A stretch of DNA of 64,000 nt, from contig NC_089589.1 in assembly GCF_019320115.1 (NCBI RefSeq), forward strand, positions 26,698,487-26,762,486, written 5' to 3'. Positions 56,401-64,000 of this stretch are shown piece after piece. Both the position numbers and the translations under genes were made by a program. The stretch comes from Miscanthus floridulus. Taxonomy: Eukaryota; Streptophyta; Magnoliopsida; Poales; Poaceae. A model generated the notes under the pieces. That model saw only the letters and a program-made list of their open reading frames with translations. It was not told the DNA's origin and searched no databases. Every line of letters begins with the position of its first letter. Positions within the stretch are counted from its first letter, which is position 1.

Positions 56401-58490
56401 TAATTCTACAAGATTACAACTATTTTAATATAACTATCAAGGAACAAGGAACTATAACTTCTTGGACAGATTCACACCTGCTAAAGTCTGTAGCCTCCAG
56501 GACCAATTGACGGTGTGTTGCCTCCACATGCTCCCTCATGTCCTCCAGCACACCTGCTAAAGTTGGCGATGACTAAGGCCCGATGGTGGCCGGTCACAGG
56601 CGAGCTGCTCCTTGCCCTTGGCACTTTTGGCGATGGTATCCATGCTCTCGCAGGGCTTTGTTGTAAAGTGTTGTCTGGATGCCACTGGACCAAGGGTAGG
56701 GAGTGCTATCCGAATGGAGATAGGAGAGAGGGGAAGGAGCTGAGATAGAGGGATGATATGCAGGCCCACACATGATGGAGTAGGGAAGGAGATGAGGGGG
56801 TGGGGCAACATGTGGTCCTCACATGCTAGGTGCACAGACAGCAGCCACGCAGGCGGTTTATCAGAAAGAATAATAATTTGCATCTCATGTGGTCTGATTA
56901 GCAAGGGGAACCTAGATCTGGAGATTTGGAAGTGACGGATCTAGATGGCACTGCCATGCAAGTTTAGAAGTTTAGGTACCTCATGTGACCCGTTTAACAA
57001 GTTTGGTGACCTCGATATGCAATGTTGCAACTTTGGGACTAAGATGACACCGCCGTGCAAGTTTAGGTACTGGACAGAACATGTTCGATCCATGTCAGCG
57101 TTGAGTCATCATGCCACGTTGGAGTATGGAGCAGGTCAAAAACCCATTATAGACCTGTGTTAGAGCCCGGGACAACTTTAGGGACCCAGAAATCAAAAAT
57201 AAAGTTTGAGACTTAGATAACACAGACTCCCAAGTATAGGGACCGCTAGTGTATTCTTAAGCTAACATATCCATCAGTTTATATCGACAGAAAAGAAAAT
57301 GAAAAATAGCCGACTGGTTTTTGGAACACTCTGCACTGCAGTCATTTGATTCCCAAGCTACTATGTCAGATTCTAGTTACTGAAAGTGTCTGTAAGAAGT
57401 GGTTAATGTAGTTTGTCGCCGGAGACAGAAATAAAACTCCCTTTCTGACACACATTCCTTGATTTCTAGAGAGATACACAACCCAAAATTACTGCCCTTC
57501 GAAACAAAGTGCAATTGCAGATAAACAACCAAATATTTCCTTTGTATAAATAAACTCAATAGAAAATATTGCAGTAACGGAAATGGTCTTAAATGCTGTT
57601 GATATAAAATGAATTAATAAACTAGCAAAATAAACGAGCGAAATTAAGAAGAAGAATTTGTTTTACCTCTTGTTATGCAACTGATTTCTTATATCTTCGC
57701 AAAGCTCCCTTGGCGTTCCCCTGGAAGAACCGGTATCGGCGTTGAGTTCGCTGAGCACGTCAGTGAGCAGCTCCGTTGGCCGCTTGCCGGCGGCACAAAC
57801 CCACGCGTGTTTCTCGAATCTTCCGCCGTCGGTTTCCCTGTTGTACACTTGGGCTGCCACTGCAGTCTTCCCCAACCCGCAGAAGCCGACGATAGAGATC
57901 ACCTTCATCTGACCTTTGGCATCAGCCAGCTGCTCCAGCAGCTCCGCCCGGAGCCCGTCGACGCCCACAAGATCCGTGTCACCGACGTTGCGCGGATGGA
58001 ATACCGACGACGGCGGCTCACCCATCGGAGCCGAAGCAGCAGCAGCCGAGGGCTGTTGGTGTGCTGGGCCCGTGCTCGTGAATCTCTTCCTCCGCTCGTA
58101 CGCCTCCGTCGTGAGATTCCTCAGCCGCCGCCGCTCGGCAGAGCCGGCGAACTGCAGGCGAGCGCGCAACATCTTGGGGAGCCGAACAATTTTCTGGAAC
58201 GAGGCCGGCTGCTGCTTCCAGATTGTGTGGTACATGAGGCTGTCCAAGAAGTCCTCGATGCCGAAAGCCAGCTCGCGCAGGTCTTCAATCAGCAAGCCCG
58301 ACAAGGCCCCGTGGTCCTCGCCCTGCACGGAGATCCCGTCGTCGATGGAGCCGACGATCAGGCGGAGCTCCTTCACGAGGAACTCGATGTCGCTCTTGAC
58401 GCTCTTTTGCAGCTTGTACCTCTCGTGACCCAGCGAGATGAGCTTCGGCACGATGGCTCTGATTAACCCGCCCAGAAGGGCGGCCTCCAT
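53483..58490 (-). CDS. RGA4-like: RGA4-like CC-NB-LRR immune receptor with polar C-terminal extension, two exons (57667-58490, 55953 boundary to 53483)
   Basis: Exon 1 is 57667-58490 and exon 2 is 53483-55952. Splicing AG|GTAAAA to TTTTAG|GTATTT (phase 2) gives 1097 residues. MEAALLGGL at 58490 is the family start; an in-frame Met at 58526 would add 12. Domains: coiled coil with ELAFGIEDFLDSL; P-loop GFCGLGKTAVA (about 200); kinase-2 YLIVIDD (276); RNBS-B SRILVTTTI; CGGQPLALVTIG for GLPL; CLLYFGMFPSDYQIKRKSLL; then TYS where MHD normally sits (TYSMMHEFIL, about 495); LRRs to about residue 890. The sequence tracks rice RGA4, the cell-death executor that pairs with RGA5 and has TYG at the MHD site. 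About 200 Ser/Thr/Glu-rich residues follow the LRR. The frame is intact. Confidence 0.93.
55953..57666 (-). other. Intron of the RGA4-like gene (1714 bp) with repeat-like insert
   Basis: Donor AAGAG|GTAAAAC and acceptor GCTTATTTTAG|GTATTT. It sits at the same codon (K-R|Y before kinase-2) and phase as the intron of the RGA5-like gene. The central part (56480-57240) has repeated phrases such as CACCTGCTAAAGT and GTGCAAGTTTAGGTAC and is probably an inserted dispersed repeat. No gene is seen inside. Confidence 0.85.
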
Positions 58491-58895
58491 CTTCGCCGCC
58501 TTGAGATCGATCATGCGCTGGATCAATTGAGCGCCAGCTTCGTCCCAGATCCCATATCCGAGTCCCTTTTTCGCAGTCGGGATCGGGAATCGCGGTTGAC
58601 TGAGAAGGGGATCTCAGGCTCTCAGCTTGCGGGCATGGAGAAGACTTGGAACAGTATACTTCAAAGTCGTCTGGTTCGAGGGTAGATCCGTAAATGTAAT
58701 AACGGGGCTAGAAACGACAAATTAGTGAGAGCTCGTGATTTTCTAGTTGGACAAGTCTTGACCGGCTGCATGTTCTCTTAACATTGGCATTTGGGTACTG
58801 ACGTACCGTCGTGTTTCTGGCATTTATCTTTATTGAGCAACTTCCTGGAGGGCGGATACAAAAGCAAAAATGTCTTCCGGCGTGTTCATGCTGGA
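58491..58895 (-). promoter_or_regulatory. Upstream region of the RGA4-like gene
   Basis: About 405 bp separate the start codon from the retroposon. It contains two TTGAC(C/T) W-box cores on the plus strand (58596-58601 and 58758-58763), the WRKY-binding type common in defence promoters; such short motifs also occur by chance. No clear TATA box was seen. Confidence 0.35.
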
Positions 58896-60341
58896 GACGT
58901 TGCACAACCCCCTCTCGCCCCGCGTCGCTCCCCAACGCTGGCGACACGGGCAGCCGCTCTCCCCCAAACTCTAGCAGACGCCCCTTCCCTCCCCTCCCCC
59001 TGCCATGCTGCCGTCGGAGCTGGCCGCCGGCATGGCCACGCGGCTCGCCGGGATGGCGGTGGCGGGGCTCCTCCTCTCCTCACGATTTGGTGGCACAGGT
59101 GACAGCGAGCTGGCGGCTCTCCTCCCACATGGGCTGCGTGGAGCCTGGTGGGGGTGTCCGCCGCGGCTGTTGGCGGCGCCGGCTTGTGTCCGACTGGCGC
59201 ATGGGGACGGTGGTGGATCCCCTTCTCCCTTTCCAGTCCCTTCCTCCAGACTTGGCGGCGGCGGCGTTGGCCCGGATCGCTGGATCGAGTCCTGGGCGGC
59301 TGGATCCGGTGTCCAAGCGGACGGATTTGGAGCTCCGGCGCCTGGACCTGGCACTCTCTTGGAGGGCTGGCGAGGGCGATGGCTGCCAAGGCGGAGGCGG
59401 CGACGACAGCAAAGGGTGTCGACAGCGGCCCGCTGAGGCGTTGGTCGTGCGGCGGTGTTTCGCGAGCAGCGGAGTCAGGTCCAGCTCCGCGTTGCCCTGC
59501 CGGAGGGGGTGACGGCCGACACAGCTATGTGGCTGCTGCGTGCAACCGGCGCGTCAAGGCCCCTCTGAAGGGGTTACTGTGGAGTGGCAGGACAACGGCG
59601 AAGGCATTGATGGATAGCAAGGGGCCTTGCTTCTTGGTTCGACGTTCGTGCTGGAGGACTCCTTGGGCAAAAGCCTAGCGATGGCGACACCTGTGGGTGC
59701 CGCTTTCCCTATTGGGGGCGTCGTGTATCCCCTCTAGCACTATCATCCAAGGGTGAAAGCCTGGTCCACTTTGGACGTGCGACGGTGGCGCCATCGGCAT
59801 CACTACCTTCCTAAAGGCGTCGCGTTTGGATTTCGTCGTGGCCTCGATGTCTCCTCGGTGATTGTTCTTCGCTTCTTGGTGCCTCGATGACGCGTGGAGG
59901 CGGGTCTTGCTGCGAGAAGTCGAAGCTGCTGCGTCAGGGACGTGGCTCGGCAACGATGACACGCGGCAAGCCCCCACCTTCATCGTAGGCCGGGGTCTGC
60001 TAGGGGTCAGCAAGCGTTGTAGGTGAGGCGTGTGGCCGTGATTGGAAGTCGGAGCTGCTGTTTGCGGGGTGCTTATGCTTGACAAGCTGCTTGCTTCGGG
60101 CTCGTTGGTGGGTGGCTTGTATGTGGACTGCCATGAGAAGTCGGAGCTGCTGGCGTCTTCAGCCATGCTCGGCAACGATAACCCATAGTAGTGTGTTGTG
60201 TTAGTGCTCAGCTACGTCGTGTGGGTTGATTAGGCTATCGGGTGCTTTTTTTTTTGACATCCCATTGGCTAGCCCTCTTGTACATAAATTCTTTCGTCTT
60301 AATTGAGCGGCAGAGTTCAGCCTTTGTTTCAAAAAAAAAAA
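58896..60341 (+). mobile_element. Non-LTR retroposon (non-autonomous LINE-like), 1.45 kb, with 13-bp target duplication
   Basis: TGTTCATGCTGGA occurs at 58883-58895 and again at 60342-60354, directly after an A tail (60331-60341). The start is GC-rich; the 3' part reads CTCTTGTACATAAATTCTTT and GCGGCAGAGTTCAGCCTTTG before the A run, a style seen at grass LINE 3' ends. No RT or endonuclease domain can be read in any frame, so it is an internally deleted or otherwise non-autonomous copy. The open frames in its GC-rich half have no recognisable domain. Confidence 0.88.
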
Positions 60342-60354
60342 TGTTCATGCTGGA

Positions 60355-61540
60355 CGGCTACTAACCTCACCGTCAAGAGCTGGTCTCGAGAGCTGTGACA
60401 ACCTTCTCTCTCCATCGTATTCTCCTGTGCCAACTTTCTTTTCCCACCGTGTTCTCCTTGTATTTTTTTTTTCAACGACACTACTCCGTGTAGGGCCCAC
60501 CCATTTGCTGCCGCACACTTCCGTCAGTCACCGCTCACAGCATCACACCACTCTCTCTCTCTCTTTTCAAATGTTTTTAACTGTGCTCCTTTGGTAACAG
60601 CTTACACACGTATAAATATTTTCATCTTCTATTTCTTACCAATCACACCCCGAGGTCCAAATTGGTCCACAGATGCCTCTTCCATTTATAAAAGCATGAA
60701 ACACAACCTGAAATCTCTTTCTTTCCTTTCTTCATTCCCTTCCTCCTGGTGGTTGGCGGCTAACAACTCAGTTGCGGTGGCGCACAACTTGATCTCGCAT
60801 CCGGCTATCCGGCACCCCCATGTTGCTCTCCTATTCCCCTTCGTCATCTTCTCATGGAGCCATGGAGGTCTTAGCACTCAAATGGACACTAACTGTGTAC
60901 AACATGCTGGGTGGCACCGCAGCAGCGCCGACGCCGGCGGTCAAGAAATCAGTAGCATCACTGATCACTCAGTCGAAGGACGTGCAGATTACCAACCGTA
61001 CCCCAGATGGACGTGTTGGCCTTGGTGATGCTGCAGATGCCATGGTTATCAAATGCCATCAAATTTTGGTACAATTTCATCAAATTATGAGTTTTTGACT
61101 AGTCAACAGGTTGATTCCTGGGCTGAATTTGTCGAATTTTCCGAAATTTGTCGATCTCAGGAGACACCAAATTTTTTTTAGCTTTTGAATCCCAGAACCT
61201 TGGCTGCAACGTCAGCATCGTGTGAGCACCTAGTGCGTAGCGCACAAGCTCAACGGCATCATGCGAGCGGCAAGCGCGTGGTGCGAGAGCGCAGGACAAC
61301 AGAGGTTGGATGTGGTGCGAGCCTGACGGCGGAAGTGTGGCGCAAGAGGCCCAGTGCTCACGTGAGTGAGCATGAGCATGGCACCACCATGCTGGAGATA
61401 TCTTTGTTGTGGTGAAAGAGAATGGAGGTAGTGCAGACCTAGATTGCAGTCACACACCAACAAGAGCCGGATCGCCCAAGGCTGCACATAACCAAGACAC
61501 CAACAAGAGCTTGATCGCACAACAAAGCCCATCATCAAGT
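60355..61540. other. Noncoding or unrecognised region
   Basis: A short frame at 60820-61098 (+; MLLSYSPSSSSHGAMEVLAL...) has no recognised domain and no family support. The rest has no ORF of interest. The stretch 61060-61300 contains AT-rich then GC-rich DNA of unknown origin. Confidence 0.4.
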
Positions 61541-61547
61541 CAACAAT

Positions 61548-61840
61548 TCACTGCGGGATGATGATGATGGCGTAGTCCCTGAAGGTCCCGGCGGACGGGC
61601 ACCGTATTCGCCGCGCGCGGTGCTCGATGTTGCAGATGACGGTGCCTTCGAAGGTCCCGCGACGCGGTGGGATGTTGCTGATGGAGGGCGTGGTGCGGCG
61701 GTCGCAGTAGACGAACTGGCCCGTGTACATGCCCGGATGTTGCCGATGGAGAGCTAGGCGCGGCGGCCGCAGTAGACGAACTGGCCCGTGTACATGCCCG
61801 GACGTTGCCGATGGAGAGCTCGGCGCGGCGGCCGCAGTAG
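61548..61840 (-). pseudogene. RPL8: Ribosomal protein L8 (uL2) gene fragment with internal duplication
   Basis: The minus strand encodes GMYTGQFVYCGRRA-stop-LSIGN and, 65 bp on, GMYTGQFVYCDRRTTPSISN, then PPRRGTFEGTVICNIEHRAR and FRDYAIIII. This matches the middle of plant cytosolic RPL8 (GMYTGQFVYCGRRATLSIGN ... VCNVEHH ... DYAIVI). The segment around MYTGQFVYC is duplicated in tandem (unit about 65 bp). N- and C-terminal parts of the ~260-residue protein are absent and a TAG interrupts the frame, so it is a gene fragment, possibly transposon-captured. Confidence 0.75.
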
Positions 61841-62074
61841 TACTCGTAGTAAAGCTAAGCAGAGAATGTAATTGAATAAGTTTGGGGGAGCCCCTGAGTG
61901 AACAGTCCTTTGGATTTTTAGGAGTACACTAGTCTTTTGCGTGATGAAACCATTTTGTAAGTGGTTAATTTGTGCAAAAATGAACAAATTTTCATCTTTT
62001 GTTTAGGGCAAACAGCTTTTCAGTTTTCTCTTCTTGTAGAAGAGGTTTCGATGCCCTCCAACCCTTCCCATGGC

Positions 62075-64000
62075 CCAAGTTGTAAGAAACTAGGAGTGCG
62101 GGTGAATTAATTCTGATCACGTTGGTGAGCAAAGAGGTTGTAGCCGCTGGGGCGTGGGTCTCCCGCAGTCCTACCAGTTGTACTCGGAATTTGTTCCCAA
62201 AATCTTAGTCCTTAGGACTTGTTTACGAGAAGATCAGACAACTTAGATAAAGTTTTCAAAGATAATGGAGGAAGTGTTTGCAAGATAAACGTACTTGTAC
62301 TTGTATCAGCCCCCGAGTGAGGTCCGACCCCTCACAATTTGCAGGGGTCGGATGTCACTAAAGATCGGGGTTTTGTAAAGACAAAGACTGATAAAAAGAA
62401 ACATGCGTTCATTTAAGGGTAAAAACGACGTAGCTGCTCAATGTTCCAGGCGTTGGTGAAGACCTCGCCGTTAATGGTTTTCAACTTGTAGGCGCCCGGG
62501 CAAAGTACTTCCGCGATGACGTAGGGCCCCTCCCAGGGCGGGGAGAGTTTGTGGCGGTCCTTGTTGCTCTGCACAAGGCGGAGGACGAGGTCTCCGACGT
62601 TGAAGGCTCGACCCCACACCCGTCGGCTGTGGTACCGTCGCAACGCCTACTGGTACTTAGCTGAACAGAGGAGGGCGATGTCGCGGGCTTCATCTAGCTG
62701 ATCCATGGCGTCTTGGTGGGATGCCTCGGCCCCTGTTCGTCATATGCTCTGGTCCTTGGTGCTCCATAGTCAAGGTCCGTTGGGAGAACGACCTCAGAGC
62801 CGTAGACCATGAAGAAGGGTGTGTAGCCGGTGGCCCGGCTAGCAGTTGTCCTTAGGCTCCAGAGCATGGCTGGAAGCTCAGCGAGCCAGTGCGCGCCGAA
62901 CTTGTTCAACCGGTTGAAAATTCTGGGTTTAAGGCCTTGCAGGAGCATGCCGTTTGCGCGCTCAACCTGCCCGTTCGTCCGGGGGTGCGCGACGGCTGCC
63001 CAATAGATCCGGATGTGCTGTTCATCGCAGAATCGAATGAATTTTCTGCCGGTGAACTATGTGCTGTTGTCTGTGATGATGGATTTCGGTACTCTGAAGC
63101 GATGGATGATATCAAGGAAGAATAGCACAGCTTGCTCGGATTTGATCGTGGAGATCGATCGAGCTTCAATCCATTTTGTAAACTTGTCTATGGTGACAAG
63201 CAAGTGGGTGAAGCCCCCAGGCGCCTTTTTGAGTGGCCCAACCAGGTCGAGCCCCCAGACCACGAAGGGCCACGTGATGGGGATCATCTGGAGCGCCTAG
63301 GCTAGAAGGTGAATCTGCCGAGCGTAGTACTGACACCCTTCGTAGGTGCGTACAATTTGCTCGGCGTCGGCTACTGCGGTGGGCCAGTAGAAGCCCTGTC
63401 GGAATGCGTTCCCAACCAAGGTCCTTGGTGCGGCATGGTGACCGCATACCCCACCGTGGATATCGCTTAGCAAAAGTTTTCCCTATTCGCCCGGGATACA
63501 GAGCTGTAGGATCCCCGTATGGCTCCGTTTGTAGAGTTCGCCTTCTACAAGAACGAAGGACTTGGCGCGACGTGCGAGCCATCAGGCTTCCGTCTTGTCT
63601 GCTGGTAGTTTGTTGCGGAGGAGGTAGTCGAGGTAAAGCATTCTCTAGTTGTCGGGAGGGTCGGACTCTGCTGCTGGGTCCTCTTCAAGCTCCATGACCT
63701 TGGGGTCGGGCGAAGCAGTTGGGGGATCGGCCCCTAGGGTCGGACTAGATGGGCCATCGTTGGCCTGTTCCAACCCCGCATAGCGTACCGAAGGTTTATG
63801 TTGATCGCTGGCGAAGACACCTGCCGGGACTGGCTCTCGGCCGGATGCTGCTTTCGCGAGCGTGTCGGTTGCTTCGTTGAGACGCCTTGGGATGTGGTTG
63901 AGTTCGAGGCCATCAAATCTGTCCTCCAGTCGTCGGACTTCTTGGCAGTATGCCTCCATCTTGGCGTCGTGGCAGCATGACTTCTTCATGACCTGGTTGA
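62075..64000 (-). mobile_element. Second Tat/RIRE2-like element, 3' part, running off the window
   Basis: The spacer module (62090-62400) and pol end (62413 onward) are close relatives of 45005-45543 and upstream in the first Tat-like element. Left of about 62075 the homology stops without an LTR, so the element is truncated there; the right part continues beyond the window. Confidence 0.85.
62413..64000 (-). pseudogene. Tat-like pol fragment: RNase H and integrase
   Basis: From the window edge: RNase H tail (SCCHDAKMEAYCQEVRRLED, LNHIPRRLNEATDTLAKAAS), integrase zinc region around 63300-63470, core with D (GLDLVGPLKKAPGG), D (ITDNST) and E (NGQVERANGM), then GYTPFFMVYGSEVVLPTDL and the C-terminal end FNVGDLVLRLVQSNKDRHKL ... 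NAWNIEQLRRFYP stopping at 62413. Stops interrupt it, for example after ITDNST (about 63057). It is closely related to, but not the same copy as, the element at 39512-52607. Confidence 0.88.

Noticed and set aside
57675..58466. 263-codon plus-strand frame over exon 1 of the RGA4-like gene
   Set aside because: Antisense shadow of a GC-rich NLR exon with no domain and a well-supported gene on the other strand.
58811..59678. Open frames of 140-233 codons upstream of the RGA4-like gene
   Set aside because: All lie in the GC-rich half of the non-LTR retroposon, overlap on both strands, and show no domain.
60820..61098. 92-codon frame (MLLSYSPSSSSHGAMEV...)
   Set aside because: No recognisable domain, no splice or promoter evidence, and AT-rich end; kept only as a note in the region entry.

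Overview
The window is plant nuclear DNA and almost certainly comes from a grass. The evidence is two intron-split NLR genes of the rice RGA4/RGA5 type, grass-style CACTA subterminal repeats (TTTAGTCCCGG...), a Stowaway MITE with CTCCCTCCGT termini, and nested Ty3/gypsy and CACTA elements. The species cannot be fixed from the sequence alone. All family names below rest on motif recognition and remembered sequences; no search was run.

Layout. (1) 1-13981: a Tekay/Del-like Ty3/gypsy array arranged LTR - truncated internal region - LTR - full-length but decayed internal region - LTR. (2) 13984-14871: a near-perfect foldback repeat of about 0.86 kb. (3) 16154-22914: a ROH1/BYPASS1-like (DUF793) reading frame followed by an RGA5-like CC-NB-LRR gene. 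A well-formed phase-0 intron (17765-18733) could join the two in frame, so this may be one ROH1-NLR fusion gene. (4) 22915-26041: noncoding DNA with a MITE and a degraded copia-type LTR ending in a 28-base C run. (5) 26042-38644: a 12.6-kb CACTA element with CACTACTA/TAGTAGTG ends and a TAT duplication. It encodes, all on the minus strand, a GRF zinc-finger/TM protein, a TNP2 transposase, and a Transposase_24-type protein ending in a Ulp1-like protease; all three are broken. (6) 39512-52607: a 13.1-kb Tat/RIRE2-like Ty3/gypsy element on the minus strand, flanked by ATGAG duplications, with an antisense coiled-coil ORF. (7) 53483-58490 (minus): an RGA4-like CC-NB-LRR gene with a long polar C-terminal tail. 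A 1.45-kb non-LTR retroposon (58896-60341) sits just upstream. (8) 60355-64000: noncoding DNA, a ribosomal protein L8 fragment, and the 3' part of a second Tat-like element that runs off the window.

How the host genes may work together. In rice, RGA5 (sensor) and RGA4 (executor) act as a pair and are transcribed divergently from adjacent positions. Here an RGA5-like gene and an RGA4-like gene lie tail to tail, with about 30.6 kb of mostly transposon DNA between their 3' ends. The RGA5-like gene has no heavy-metal-associated (HMA) domain after its LRR, but it has a ROH1-like frame placed to splice onto its N-terminus. ROH1 proteins are known partners of the exocyst subunit Exo70. A ROH1 integrated decoy is therefore an attractive but unproven reading, and it is the main candidate for an undescribed system in the window.

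Nearly all other coding capacity belongs to transposons. Where intact relatives or internal copies allow a guess, many of the stop codons look like C-to-T or G-to-A changes (CAG to TAG, CAA to TAA, CGA to TGA, TGG to TAG), as expected for old methylated repeats.
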